Positions 6,292 to 15,215 of a stretch of 64,000 nt of DNA are shown here, one piece after another (within the stretch, counting starts at the first letter, position 1; every line of letters begins with the position of its first letter). A program made the position numbers and the translations under genes. Origin of the DNA: Synechocystis sp. PCC 7509 (GTDB lineage Bacteria > Cyanobacteriota > Cyanobacteriia > Cyanobacteriales > Chroococcidiopsidaceae). The notes under the pieces are model-generated. The model was not told the DNA's origin. It did not search any database and saw only the letters and a list, made by a program, of their open reading frames with translations. The stretch is taken from positions 2,554,324-2,618,323 of the forward strand of contig NZ_ALVU02000001.1 in NCBI RefSeq assembly GCF_000332075.2, given 5' to 3'.

Positions 6292-7344
6292 ATGCAAATA
6301 AAAATTGAAGTATTTACTGTAAATAAGCGTTTTCCTTTAACTATCAGTCGCGGTACAACGGCGCAAACAACAAATATTTGGGTAAAAATAGCTGATGATG
6401 GCATTGAAGGCTGGGGAGAAGCTTCGCCTTTTTGTTTAGGAAACCATAGCCAATCTACGGAAATGCTCATTGAAGCATTACAAAAAATCGCACCAATCCT
6501 AAGTAATTATCATCCCTTACAAAGGCAACAAATTTCTCAATTATTGCAATCTTACTCGATTCCATCTTCAGCGCAAGCGGGTATAGATATGGCTTTGCAT
6601 GATTGGTTGGGGAAACAGGTACAGTTACCTTTATGGCAATTGTGGGGAGTAGATTGCGATCGCATTGTCCCAACTTCGGTAACAATTGGTATTAATTCCC
6701 CCGAAAAAGCCCAAGAAAGAACCATTGATTGGTTAAACTTCGTAGATGTAAAGGTGCTAAAAGTCAAGCTAGGAAGCACGTTAGGAATTGCAGCCGATAA
6801 AGCGATGCTGTTAGCCGTCAAAGAAGTAGCACCAAATCAAGAAATTTTTGTAGATGCTAATGGTGGTTGGAGTTTAGAAGATGCGGTAATAATGAGCGAT
6901 TGGCTGGGAGAATTGGGAATTAAGTATATAGAACAACCATTAGCAAGAGGAGAGGAAAGTAAACTATTAGAATTAAAAATGCGATCGCCTTTACCAATAT
7001 TTGTTGATGAAAGCTGCATGATTAGCCAAGACATCCCTATACTTGCAAACTCTGTAGCGGGAATCAATATTAAGTTAATGAAAGCTGGTGGTTTAAGCGA
7101 AGCGTTGCGAATGGTGCATACTGCTAAAGCTTATGGGTTGCAAATAATGTTTGGTTGCTATTCTGATAGTACATTGGCTAATACCGCCGCCGCACATTTA
7201 TCGCCTTTAGCAGATTATCTTGACTTAGACAGTCACTTAAACTTAACAGACGATCCTTTTAGCGGTGCAACAATGCAACAAGGAAGATTGCTGCCTAATG
7301 ATAAACCTGGTTTGGGAGTAGAATATCGTGCGGTTGGGAATTAA
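6292..7344 (+). CDS. Enolase-superfamily epimerase (Ala-Glu epimerase / DgcA-like)
   Basis: This 350-residue protein belongs to the muconate-lactonizing subgroup of the enolase superfamily. The acid-base motif KVK is Lys157/Lys159. The metal ligands are Asp188 (VDANGG), Glu214 (EQP) and Asp239 (DES), and the second Lys264 lies in KLMKAGG. This pattern fits dipeptide epimerases (L-Ala-D/L-Glu) and the related N-acetyl-D-glutamate racemase DgcA. It overlaps the DUF1611/DgcN gene by 17 bases, which favours a D-glutamate or muropeptide recycling role. Which substrate is used cannot be settled from sequence alone. Confidence 0.8.
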   Translation: MQIKIEVFTVNKRFPLTISRGTTAQTTNIWVKIADDGIEGWGEASPFCLGNHSQSTEMLIEALQKIAPILSNYHPLQRQQISQLLQSYSIPSSAQAGIDMALHDWLGKQVQLPLWQLWGVDCDRIVPTSVTIGINSPEKAQERTIDWLNFVDVKVLKVKLGSTLGIAADKAMLLAVKEVAPNQEIFVDANGGWSLEDAVIMSDWLGELGIKYIEQPLARGEESKLLELKMRSPLPIFVDESCMISQDIPILANSVAGINIKLMKAGGLSEALRMVHTAKAYGLQIMFGCYSDSTLANTAAAHLSPLADYLDLDSHLNLTDDPFSGATMQQGRLLPNDKPGLGVEYRAVGN

Positions 7345-8368
7345 CCAAAAAGTTGCTATTTTGCTTCATGATGGCGTTAAAGGTATTTATGGCAAAACAG
7401 GATTAGCATTACTGCGGTTTAGCGATGCTTCTATTGTTGCTGTAATCGATCGCCAGTGTGCGGGAGAATCTTTATCGCAATTGACGGGAATTAATCGCCA
7501 TGTACCAATTGTGGCGAGTGTAGAAGAAGCTTTAAGTTATGCGCCAGAAGTTTTAGTAATTGGGATTGCACCTTCTGGGGGAAAATTACCCGTTGAATGG
7601 TTGCCAGAAATAAAGCAAGCTATAGAAGCAGGTTTGTCAATTGTTAATGGTTTGCATACACCAATGGCAACTATGCCAGAGTTTCAAGCATTGAAAGCTG
7701 GACAATGGATTTGGGATGTTAGACAAGAACCGAAAAATATAGAAGTTGCTAGTGCTAAAGCGCAAACTCTTTCTTGTCAGCGCTTTCTTACCGTTGGTAC
7801 GGATATGGGAATTGGTAAGATGTCCACTAGCTTAGAATTACATAAAGTCTCTCAAAAACAGGGAATGCGATCGCATTTTATCGCTACTGGACAAACAGGA
7901 ATCATGATTTGCGGCGATGGTGTCGCTTTAGATGCGGTGCGCGTAGACTACGCTGCTGGCGCTGTAGAACAATTAGTTATGCGTTATGGCGATTGTGACA
8001 TTTTGCACGTAGAAGGACAAGGATCGTTATTACATCCCGGTTCTACAGCAACTTTACCTTTGATTCGAGGTACGCAACCAACGGCATTAATTTTAGTTCA
8101 CCGTGCGGGACAAACTCATGTTCGCAACCATCCAAATGTATTGATTCCACCGCTTACAGAGGTCGTAAAGCTCTATGAAATGGTGGCGACGGCTGGGGGA
8201 GCGTTCAAAAAAGTTAAGGTAAGTGCGATCGCTCTTAATACGGCGCATTTGGATGAAAACGCCGCCAAACAAGCTATAAACCAAGTTCAAGAAGACACTA
8301 ATTTACCATGTACCGATCCCGTGCGATTTGGTGCAGAAATTTTATTAGATGCTGGGAAAACGAATTAG
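7328..8368 (+). CDS. DUF1611 protein (DgcN-like D-glutamate N-acetyltransferase)
   Basis: The 346-residue protein is a full-length DUF1611 member. It has an N-terminal Rossmann-like domain (residues about 10-125) and a P-loop-like domain from about 150, with VGTDMGIGKMSTSLEL and the downstream HVEGQGSLLHPG motif. DUF1611 includes DgcN, which N-acetylates D-glutamate and works with an enolase-type DgcA. The overlapping upstream epimerase gene gives exactly that pairing. The assignment therefore rests on family plus context. Older annotations call this family a P-loop NTPase of unknown function. Confidence 0.75.
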   Translation: MRLGINQKVAILLHDGVKGIYGKTGLALLRFSDASIVAVIDRQCAGESLSQLTGINRHVPIVASVEEALSYAPEVLVIGIAPSGGKLPVEWLPEIKQAIEAGLSIVNGLHTPMATMPEFQALKAGQWIWDVRQEPKNIEVASAKAQTLSCQRFLTVGTDMGIGKMSTSLELHKVSQKQGMRSHFIATGQTGIMICGDGVALDAVRVDYAAGAVEQLVMRYGDCDILHVEGQGSLLHPGSTATLPLIRGTQPTALILVHRAGQTHVRNHPNVLIPPLTEVVKLYEMVATAGGAFKKVKVSAIALNTAHLDENAAKQAINQVQEDTNLPCTDPVRFGAEILLDAGKTN

Positions 8369-8422
8369 TCTACAATTTGCATAGATTCTACATAATTCAA
8401 ATTGCCTCTAGGCGTATAAATA

Positions 8423-9619
8423 ATGGATACAAAAGCTTTTAAAAAGTCGCTCCAACACTCGGAAAACTACCACCGTAAAGGATTCGGTAAAGCTGCCGAA
8501 GTTGCTACATTGTTGAAAACCGAGTATCAAAGCAATTTAGTTCAGCTTATCCGCGATAACAACTACACTCTTACGCGCGGGGATGTCACTATTCGTTTAG
8601 CAGAGTCTTTTGGTTTTTGTTGGGGAGTAGAACGCGCTGTAGCGATGGCTTACGAAACTCGTCAGCATTTCCCCACCGAACGAATTTGGATTACTAACGA
8701 GATTATTCACAACCCTTCAGTAAATCAACGTTTGCGCGAAATGCAGGTGCAATTTATTGAAGTAACTAACGGTAATAAAGATTTTTCCGTTGTCAATTCT
8801 GGCGATGTAGTTATTCTTCCCGCTTTTGGCGCAAGCGTTCAAGAAATGCAGCTACTCAACGATTTAGGCTGTAAAATCGTCGATACTACTTGTCCTTGGG
8901 TTTCTAAAGTCTGGAATACCGTTGAAAAGCACAAAAAAGGCGATTATACATCAATTATTCACGGCAAGTATAACCACGAAGAAACGATTGCTACAAGTTC
9001 TTTTGCTGGAAAGTATTTAATTGTTCTCAATCTCGAACAAGCAGAGTATGTAGCCAATTACATTCTTAATGGTGGCGACGCTGGCGAATTTATGACTAAG
9101 TTTAGCCGCGCTCATTCCGAAGGGTTTAACCCCGATGAAGACTTAAAACAAATTGGTATTGCTAATCAAACTACCATGCTCAAAAGTGAAACCGAGCTTA
9201 TTGGTAAGTTATTTGAACGGACAATGATGCGAAAATATAGTCCTAGTCAACTAACCGAGCATTTCCAAACCTTTAATACTATCTGCGATGCTACCCAAGA
9301 ACGTCAAGACGCGATGTTTCAACTTGTCGAGGAAAAGCTAGATTTAATGGTAGTAATTGGCGGTTTCAATTCTTCTAACACCACCCATTTGCAAGAAATC
9401 GCTATAGAGCGGGGTATTGCTTCCTATCATATCGACTGCGCCGAACGCATTGATACTAATGGTATCGAGCATCGCTTACTTGATGGTAATTTACAACTAA
9501 CTCCGCATTGGCTGCCAAAAGGTGCAATTACCATCGGAGTTACATCAGGAGCTTCTACACCGGATATAGTTGTAGCAGATACAGTAGAAAAGATTTTTGC
9601 CTTAAAAGCAAACAATTAA
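8423..9619 (+). CDS. ispH: 4-hydroxy-3-methylbut-2-enyl diphosphate reductase
   Basis: This is the last enzyme of the MEP isoprenoid pathway. It reduces HMBPP to IPP and DMAPP with a 4Fe-4S cluster. The three cluster cysteines are Cys66 ([10 protein letters not shown]), Cys157 (DTTCPWV) and Cys288 ([10 protein letters not shown]). The 398-residue length and N-terminal extension are typical of cyanobacterial and plastid IspH, which depend on ferredoxin. It follows the DgcN-like gene by about 54 bases and supplies precursors for carotenoids, phytol and quinones. Confidence 0.96.
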   Translation: MDTKAFKKSLQHSENYHRKGFGKAAEVATLLKTEYQSNLVQLIRDNNYTLTRGDVTIRLAESFGFCWGVERAVAMAYETRQHFPTERIWITNEIIHNPSVNQRLREMQVQFIEVTNGNKDFSVVNSGDVVILPAFGASVQEMQLLNDLGCKIVDTTCPWVSKVWNTVEKHKKGDYTSIIHGKYNHEETIATSSFAGKYLIVLNLEQAEYVANYILNGGDAGEFMTKFSRAHSEGFNPDEDLKQIGIANQTTMLKSETELIGKLFERTMMRKYSPSQLTEHFQTFNTICDATQERQDAMFQLVEEKLDLMVVIGGFNSSNTTHLQEIAIERGIASYHIDCAERIDTNGIEHRLLDGNLQLTPHWLPKGAITIGVTSGASTPDIVVADTVEKIFALKANN

Positions 9620-9710
9620 GTTTGGATATCACCTTATAAAAAGCTGAAGAAGTAATTGCGCTTAGTTAAAAACTGCTAGTTTCCTGTATATTGCTCAGAG
9701 ACAGAGTTGC

Positions 9711-9747
9711 AAATAAGTCTCTATGTTCACCAATTGGAGACTTATTT
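9711..9747 (+). terminator. Stem-loop between ispH and small gene
   Basis: The perfect 11-bp arms AAATAAGTCTC and GAGACTTATTT flank a 15-base loop. It is placed 90 bases after ispH. It lacks a long U-tract, so it may be a weak terminator or part of the leader of the following small gene. Confidence 0.4.
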
Positions 9748-9784
9748 ACTTTGGACTAAAATTTTACATTAGGAGTTTAGAGTC

Positions 9785-10009
9785 ATGATTGCATTTGTAA
9801 ATAGTTTTAGTCACGGTTACGAGGGGGTGTCTCAAATACTATTGAAGCTACCTATTAATTGGACTATTGTTGCTCAGACTTTCAAACAAACAGACTTAGT
9901 AGGGGATGTGCAAAAAGCTTTCGATCATTTTGTCCAAACTGGACAAATTTGGGCAATGATTACAGGATTAATTATTGGCTATTTATTTCGGAGCCTAACT
10001 ACCTACTAA
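9785..10009 (+). CDS. Small membrane protein of unknown function
   Basis: This 74-residue ORF has a good AGGAG nine bases before the ATG. Its N-terminal 50 residues are mixed amphipathic, and a C-terminal hydrophobic helix (IWAMITGLIIGYLF) would anchor it in a membrane. I do not recognise a family. It stands alone between ispH and argH. Confidence 0.6.
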   Translation: MIAFVNSFSHGYEGVSQILLKLPINWTIVAQTFKQTDLVGDVQKAFDHFVQTGQIWAMITGLIIGYLFRSLTTY

Positions 10010-10180
10010 TTATTTATTCATTATTCATTTATTGTTGGGCGTAGCAGTAGATAAAGACAATTTTTCATTTGCTGGCGCAACGTTGCATCTATTTTGACAA
10101 ACTTAAATAGATAAAACCTTTACAATTTACTGCTTATTTATTCTATTAGTCAGGGACGAAAAACGTTCTTATAAGGTGCT

Positions 10181-11572
10181 GTGAGTCAACAACAAACTTG
10201 GAGTCAGCGATTTGAATCAGCTTTGCATCCGGCGATCGCAATTTTTAACGCTAGTATCGGTTTTGATATTGAATTAATTGAGTACGATCTTACGGGTTCT
10301 ATTGCTCACGCTAAAATGCTGGCTCATAGTCGGATTATTCCCCCAGAGGAAGCCGAGCAATTAGTTCAAGGATTGGAACAAATCCGCCAAGAGTACAAGA
10401 ACGGACAATTTACCCCAGGAATTGAAGCGGAAGACGTACATTTTGCTGTCGAAAAACGGTTAACGGAAATTACTGGTGATGTAGGCAAAAAACTACACAC
10501 CGCTAGATCCCGTAACGATCAAGTTGGTACAGATATTCGCTTATATCTGCGTGACAAAATTAAAGCAATTTGCACAGATATCCGCAAGTTTCAACAGACT
10601 TTACTGCAAATTGCCGAGCAAAATGTTGAAATTCTTATCCCCGGCTACACGCACCTCCAACGCGCTCAACCGATAAGTTTGGCTCACCACCTCCTTGCTT
10701 ACTTTCAAATGCTTCAGCGCGACTTTGAACGCCTGCAAGATGTATATAAGCGAGTCAATATCTCTCCCCTCGGTAGTGGGGCTTTGGCGGGAACTACTTT
10801 CCCGATTGACAGACATTACACGGCGGAACTATTACATTTTGATGGAGTTTACGCAAATAGTTTAGACGGAGTGAGCGATCGCGATTTTGCCATTGAATTC
10901 CTGGGTGCAGCTAGTATTATCATGGTTCACCTCAGCCGCTTGTCGGAAGAAGTCATACTATGGTCATCGGAAGAATTTAGGTTTGTCAAGCTGACAGATA
11001 GCTGCGCCACAGGTTCTAGCATTATGCCCCAAAAGAAAAACCCCGATGTACCGGAATTAGTTAGGGGTAAAACGGGGAGAGTCTGCGGACATCTGCAAGG
11101 GTTATTAATGTTGATGAAAGGGCTACCTCTGGCTTACAACAAAGACTTACAAGAAGACAAAGAAGCATTGTTTGACACTGTAAAAACTGTTACGGCTTGC
11201 TTGGAAGCAATGACAATTTTGTTTGAAGAAGGAATAGAATTTCAGACTAAACGCCTAGCAGAAGCTGTAGCAGAAGATTTTTCTAATGCCACCGATGTCG
11301 CCGATTATTTAGCAGCGCGGGGTATTCCCTTTCGTGAGGCTTACAATTTGGTGGGAAAAGTCGTTAAAACTTGCCTTGCAGAGGGGAAATTGCTTAAAGA
11401 TTTAAGTCTGCTGGAATGGCAACAATTGCACCCAGCTTTTAGCGAAGATATCTATGATGCGATCGCCCCTCGTCAAGTAGTAGCAGCGCGTAATAGCTAC
11501 GGTGGTACAGGCTTTGAGCAGGTAAAAAGTGCGATCGCTAATGCTCGCGTTCAAATTGAGGTTCAATCATGA
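10181..11572 (+). CDS. argH: Argininosuccinate lyase
   Basis: The enzyme cleaves argininosuccinate into arginine and fumarate, the last step of arginine synthesis. The 463-residue protein has the fumarase/aspartase signature [12 protein letters not shown] and the conserved [12 protein letters not shown] and YTHLQRAQP blocks. The start is GTG at 10181, preceded by AAGGTG. The stop overlaps the ATG of the LprI-like gene by four bases. Confidence 0.96.
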   Translation: MSQQQTWSQRFESALHPAIAIFNASIGFDIELIEYDLTGSIAHAKMLAHSRIIPPEEAEQLVQGLEQIRQEYKNGQFTPGIEAEDVHFAVEKRLTEITGDVGKKLHTARSRNDQVGTDIRLYLRDKIKAICTDIRKFQQTLLQIAEQNVEILIPGYTHLQRAQPISLAHHLLAYFQMLQRDFERLQDVYKRVNISPLGSGALAGTTFPIDRHYTAELLHFDGVYANSLDGVSDRDFAIEFLGAASIIMVHLSRLSEEVILWSSEEFRFVKLTDSCATGSSIMPQKKNPDVPELVRGKTGRVCGHLQGLLMLMKGLPLAYNKDLQEDKEALFDTVKTVTACLEAMTILFEEGIEFQTKRLAEAVAEDFSNATDVADYLAARGIPFREAYNLVGKVVKTCLAEGKLLKDLSLLEWQQLHPAFSEDIYDAIAPRQVVAARNSYGGTGFEQVKSAIANARVQIEVQS

Positions 11573-11949
11573 AGTGGTACTTACTAGCGGTAATTTTTGC
11601 CTCTTTATTTAGCGAACAAACTATTGCTACGCCCCAATTAGCTCAAACAATTAATTGTGGTAAAGCTACAAATACCGTAGAACTTAATGAATGTACAGGG
11701 CGAGAAGCAAAAGCCGCCGATCGCAAGCTTAACCAAGTTTATCAACAACTAAGACCAAAAATATCTACTAAACAAAGGCAAAGATTGACTCAAGCTCAGT
11801 TAGATTGGATTAAGTTTCGCGATCGCACTTGTGAGTACGAAGCTGGAGAATGGGAAGGAGGTACTGGCGCAAGCGCCGCTTACCTCTCTTGTTTAGCAAG
11901 AGTGACGACGCAACGCACCGCAGACTTGCAACGTTACTTGGATAGATAA
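11569..11949 (+). CDS. LprI-like (DUF1311) secreted protein
   Basis: This 126-residue protein has a signal peptide (cleavage likely after about residue 20) and a DUF1311/LprI domain. Four cysteines lie in the pattern [14 protein letters not shown] ... RDRTCEYE ... SCLA, and the core is [16 protein letters not shown]. LprI of mycobacteria inhibits lysozyme; most homologues are uncharacterised periplasmic proteins. The ATG overlaps the argH stop (ATGA), so it is co-translated with argH. A strong terminator follows. Confidence 0.8.
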   Translation: MKWYLLAVIFASLFSEQTIATPQLAQTINCGKATNTVELNECTGREAKAADRKLNQVYQQLRPKISTKQRQRLTQAQLDWIKFRDRTCEYEAGEWEGGTGASAAYLSCLARVTTQRTADLQRYLDR

Positions 11950-11950
11950 A

Positions 11951-11981
11951 AAAGTGGCAGCGATTAGTTCGCTGCCACTTT
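11951..11981. terminator. Bidirectional intrinsic terminator
   Basis: A 13-bp perfect stem (AAAGTGGCAGCGA with TCGCTGCCACTTT) has a five-base loop, with a T-run on the right and an A-run on the left. It separates the argH-lprI unit from the convergent small basic gene and should stop transcription from both sides. Confidence 0.85.
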
Positions 11982-12012
11982 TTTTTTAAATTAATCGCGC
12001 TTTTAGTGCTAC

Positions 12013-12177
12013 TTAGTCCGCAGCCGTTGTAGCTGCTCCTTCGTCTTCTTCACTCTTAGGCGATCTTTGATTAAACCTTCTTTGGAACCGCCCTGTAGTA
12101 GTCCGTTTACGAAACTTCCGGGCATATGCCTGGTTCCGTAGCGCCTTTTCTTTCTTGGGGTTACGGCGCTTTGCCAT
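12013..12177 (-). CDS. Small highly basic cyanobacterial protein
   Basis: The 54-residue protein begins MAKRRNPKKEKALRNQAYAR at the ATG at 12177, with GAGGTG close upstream. The longer frame from 12198 adds seven unsupported residues. The first 38 residues are dense in Arg/Lys and the tail is acidic and Ala-rich (SEEDEGAATTAAD). This layout suggests a nucleic-acid or ribosome-associated protein. I recall it as a conserved cyanobacterial family of unknown function. Confidence 0.75.
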   Translation of the reverse strand: MAKRRNPKKEKALRNQAYARKFRKRTTTGRFQRRFNQRSPKSEEDEGAATTAAD

Positions 12178-12198
12178 GTTCACCTCGTTAATAAACAA

Positions 12199-12513
12199 CC
12201 AACAACTGCTTCTCTAATTTTAGGAGCAGTGCAAATCATTCATTCTAGCGGGATTAGCGTGTGCAAGTCAAATACCGGGGGCAAAAATTCGCAATTTAAT
12301 CAAAATTTGATTAAATTTTAGACTTCCTGCACAAATAATTTTTTGCCCCTAGCCCCCAATTTTGGGGGAAACTGGATCTGAAGTCCCCCAGATTTTGGGG
12401 ATTTAGGGGGCTATCCGGGATTATTGCGCATAGGTCTATTCAGTAAAATTTTAGTCCAAGTTTCCCAAAGCAAACTTTTTAGCTTTAAAACAGTAATAAA
12501 TATATAAAAAGTT
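12199..12513. repeat. Intergenic region with nested C5/G5 inverted repeats
   Basis: There is no ORF. Nested palindromes occupy 12351-12412: outer arms AGCCCCC and GGGGGCT, an inner CCCCCAA/TTGGGGG at 12353-12368, and a second C5/G4 hairpin at about 12384-12400. An outer GGGGGCAAAAA ... TTTTTTGCCCC pairing starts near 12277. This is a cyanobacterial repetitive-element style of sequence, related in style to 56050-56067. A promoter for the aldo/keto reductase is expected near the right end. Confidence 0.55.
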
Positions 12514-13518
12514 ATGAGATACAAATTACTCGGAAATAGTGGGCTGAGGGTTTCAGAAATATGTTTAGGAACGATGAGTTTTGGGGAAGATTTTGGCTGG
12601 GGGATTTCTGAGATTGAAAGCCGCCAAATTTTTGATGCGTTTGTGGAAGCGGGGGGAAATTTTATTGATACTGCTAATGAAATTTACAACGGCGGTAGCA
12701 GCGAGAAGTTTTTAGGAGAATTTATTGCTACCAACAGAGATCGCATTGTTCTATCTACAAAATATACTGATAGCTTGCCAACAACCGATCCCAATCTTGC
12801 AGGCAATCAGCGCAAAAATATGGTGCAGTCTTTAGAGCGCAGCCTCAAGCGGCTCAAAACCGATTATATCGATTTATTTTGGCTGCATTCTTGGGACTTT
12901 GTGACTCCCATAGAAGAAATTATGCGGGCTTTTGATGATTTGGTGCGATCGGGAAAGGTGCTTTATATTGGTATTGCTGATGCCCCCGCTTGGGTGATAT
13001 CTCGTGCTAATACTATAGCCGAGTTGCGGGGCTGGACTCCCTTTATTGCCACTCAAATTGAGTACAGCTTAGTAGAGCGAACTGCGGAGCGCGAACTTTT
13101 ACCAATGGCACAGGAGCTTAATATTGGCATAATTGCTTGGTCTGTTTTGGCAAGCGGTATTCTTTTAAAAGAAAACACTCTCAATGGGCAATTACCTCTA
13201 GACGAACTAACTAATAGCGAATTTGCGATCGCAAGTCTTGTGCAAAAAATAGCCCAAGAAACTAATCGTTCTCCAGCCCAAGTGGCAATCAATTGGGTAC
13301 GCAGCAAAGGAATTATCCCCATTTTGGGTGCAAATAAGCTGTCACAGTTGCAAACGGATTTAGCTTGTCTTGATTTTCAGCTATCTACCGAACACTTAAA
13401 AGCTCTTGATGATGCCAGCACAATTGAGCTTGGCTTCCCTCACGATTTTTTAGCCATAACAAAAGAATCAACTTTTGGAGGGATGTTTAATTTAATAGGC
13501 GATCGCGCTAGTAGTTAA
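12514..13518 (+). CDS. Aldo/keto reductase
   Basis: This is a 334-residue NADPH-dependent AKR. The catalytic tetrad is Asp52, Tyr58 (IDTANEIYNG), Lys83 (STKYT) and His125 (FWLHSWD). The C-terminal cofactor site includes IPILGANKLSQLQ. The substrate is not predictable; the closest described group is the YajO/IolS-like AKRs that reduce aldehydes. A short palindromic repeat sits just after it, and the next gene is convergent. Confidence 0.9.
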   Translation: MRYKLLGNSGLRVSEICLGTMSFGEDFGWGISEIESRQIFDAFVEAGGNFIDTANEIYNGGSSEKFLGEFIATNRDRIVLSTKYTDSLPTTDPNLAGNQRKNMVQSLERSLKRLKTDYIDLFWLHSWDFVTPIEEIMRAFDDLVRSGKVLYIGIADAPAWVISRANTIAELRGWTPFIATQIEYSLVERTAERELLPMAQELNIGIIAWSVLASGILLKENTLNGQLPLDELTNSEFAIASLVQKIAQETNRSPAQVAINWVRSKGIIPILGANKLSQLQTDLACLDFQLSTEHLKALDDASTIELGFPHDFLAITKESTFGGMFNLIGDRASS

Positions 13519-13528
13519 TGTGATGTAG

Positions 13529-13549
13529 AGACGTTGCAGTGCAACGTCT
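13529..13549. repeat. GAGACGTTG-type palindromic repeat, copy 1
   Basis: AGACGTTGCA, one base, TGCAACGTCT forms a near-perfect palindrome between two convergent genes. Related copies are at 27492-27514 and 54573-54601. It may act as a terminator here. Confidence 0.7.
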
Positions 13550-13560
13550 TTCTACCCTAC

Positions 13561-14295
13561 CTAGGAAGCGTGAAGATAAGCCGCTAGGGCTTCAGAATCG
13601 CCGATCAGCTTGCTATTGATAAACACTTGAGGAACAGTCATTGCTCCGGTAACAGCCCGTAAAGAGCGGTTGGTAATGTCTTTGCCTAATACAATTTCTT
13701 CGTAATCCATGCCATGCTCACTGAGCATTTCTTTCGCACGAGCGCAGAAAGGACAACCTACTTTTGTAAACAAAGACACGACTTTGGGCTTTACAGCTTC
13801 GGCATTGATATAACTGAGCATTGTATCCGCGTCCGATACCTCAAAAGGATCGCCCGGTACATTTGGCTCAATAAACATCTTTTCAATCAAGCCATCTTTT
13901 ACTAGCATCGAATAACGCCATGATCGCTTGCCAAAGCCCAAATCTGTTTTATCTACCAGCATTCCCATCCCTTCGGTAAATTCGCCATTACCATCAGGAA
14001 TCACTGTAAGATTGTTTGCCTGCTGATCTTTCATCCATTCGTTCATTACGAAAGTATCGTTAACAGACATACAAACAATATCATCTACGCCATTTTCCTT
14101 AAAAACTGGCGCTAACTCGTTATAACCGGGGAGGTGAGTTGACGAACAAGTAGGAGTAAAAGCACCGGGTAAAGAAAATACAACTACCGTCTTACCGCCA
14201 AATAAATCATTGGTAGTTACATCCATCCATTGATTGTCTTTACGAGTACGGAAAGTAATAGCAGGGACTCTTTGCCCTTCAATATTAGTCAACAT
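13561..14295 (-). CDS. Peroxiredoxin-glutaredoxin fusion protein
   Basis: The 244-residue protein is a natural hybrid. An N-terminal Prx5-type peroxiredoxin has the peroxidatic Cys50 in [18 protein letters not shown]-terminal glutaredoxin from about residue 170 has Cys181-Pro-Phe-Cys184, TVPQVF and GDSEAL. It reduces hydrogen peroxide and organic hydroperoxides using glutathione without a separate glutaredoxin. The start is the ATG at 14295, which has GGAG upstream; an in-frame TTG just before it is not needed. MsrA lies next upstream on the same strand, so the pair makes a redox repair group. Confidence 0.93.
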   Translation of the reverse strand: MLTNIEGQRVPAITFRTRKDNQWMDVTTNDLFGGKTVVVFSLPGAFTPTCSSTHLPGYNELAPVFKENGVDDIVCMSVNDTFVMNEWMKDQQANNLTVIPDGNGEFTEGMGMLVDKTDLGFGKRSWRYSMLVKDGLIEKMFIEPNVPGDPFEVSDADTMLSYINAEAVKPKVVSLFTKVGCPFCARAKEMLSEHGMDYEEIVLGKDITNRSLRAVTGAMTVPQVFINSKLIGDSEALAAYLHAS

Positions 14296-14389
14296 CAATT
14301 TGTCTCCTTGTTCTTAGGCTATTTTGTAAACTTATATAAAGCGTACTCATTATGAATACGCTTGTCAATAGTTTTAGCCAAAGATAGAT

Positions 14390-15040
14390 TTAGACTTGAA
14401 CGCCAATCGGACAAGAAACATTTGTGCCACCTAAACCGCAGTAGCCACCGGGGTTTTTGGCGAGGTACTGCTGATGGTAGCTTTCAGCGAAGTAAAATTC
14501 AGGAGCATCAACAATTTCGGTAGTGATTTCTTTGTAGCCTGCTTTAGTTAAGGCTTCCTGATAAGCTGCAATGGATGCTTCGGCAGCAAGCTTTTGATTA
14601 TCGGAATAAGTATAAATTCCCGAACGGTATTGAGTACCGACATCATTACCTTGACGCATTCCTTGAGTTGGGTTGTGGCTTTCCCAAAAAACTTTAAGCA
14701 AAGTTTCGTAGCTGACAACCTTGGGATCGAAGACAACTAAAACTACTTCATTGTGTCCAGTCATTCCCGAACAAACTTCCTCATAGGTAGGATTGGGGGT
14801 AATTCCGCCAGCGTAGCCCACCGCCGTGGTATAAACCCCTTCTACCGTCCAAAATTTGCGCTCCGCTCCCCAAAAACAGCCGAATCCAAATACTGCCGTT
14901 TCCATACCATCGGGATAAGGGGCTTTAAGAGGATTACCGTTGACAAAATGGCTATTGGGTACTTGCATGGATTGCGATCGCCCCGGCAATGCTTTTTCGG
15001 CGGTAGGGATGGTTGTTTTTTTGCCAAGTCCAAATATCAT
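14390..15040 (-). CDS. msrA: Peptide methionine sulfoxide reductase A
   Basis: MsrA reduces methionine-S-sulfoxide in proteins. The 216-residue protein has the catalytic Cys55 in [13 protein letters not shown] and resolving cysteines Cys201 and Cys210 in the tail [13 protein letters not shown]. The N-terminal 45 residues are an extension before the fold and include no clear export signal. It precedes the Prx-Grx gene on the same strand with a 94-base gap. Confidence 0.95.
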   Translation of the reverse strand: MIFGLGKKTTIPTAEKALPGRSQSMQVPNSHFVNGNPLKAPYPDGMETAVFGFGCFWGAERKFWTVEGVYTTAVGYAGGITPNPTYEEVCSGMTGHNEVVLVVFDPKVVSYETLLKVFWESHNPTQGMRQGNDVGTQYRSGIYTYSDNQKLAAEASIAAYQEALTKAGYKEITTEIVDAPEFYFAESYHQQYLAKNPGGYCGLGGTNVSCPIGVQV

Positions 15041-15215
15041 AAAGATTTCTCAATAGCGCTCTACTATACGAATATAACTTACTGATTTGTTGCCTAGAGT
15101 CTTACTTAGGGGCGGTAAAGCGATCTATAGAGTCGTAATTGCACTGAGATCGTCCAGAAATTGTTGAGCCAAAATCGCCTTGAACTTGCTTCACGAAATG
15201 ATATTTTGTAAAGGA

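Noticed and set aside
12351-12412. Nested palindromes as a CRISPR-like array
   Set aside because: The repeats are inverted, not directly spaced, and there are no spacers or cas genes.
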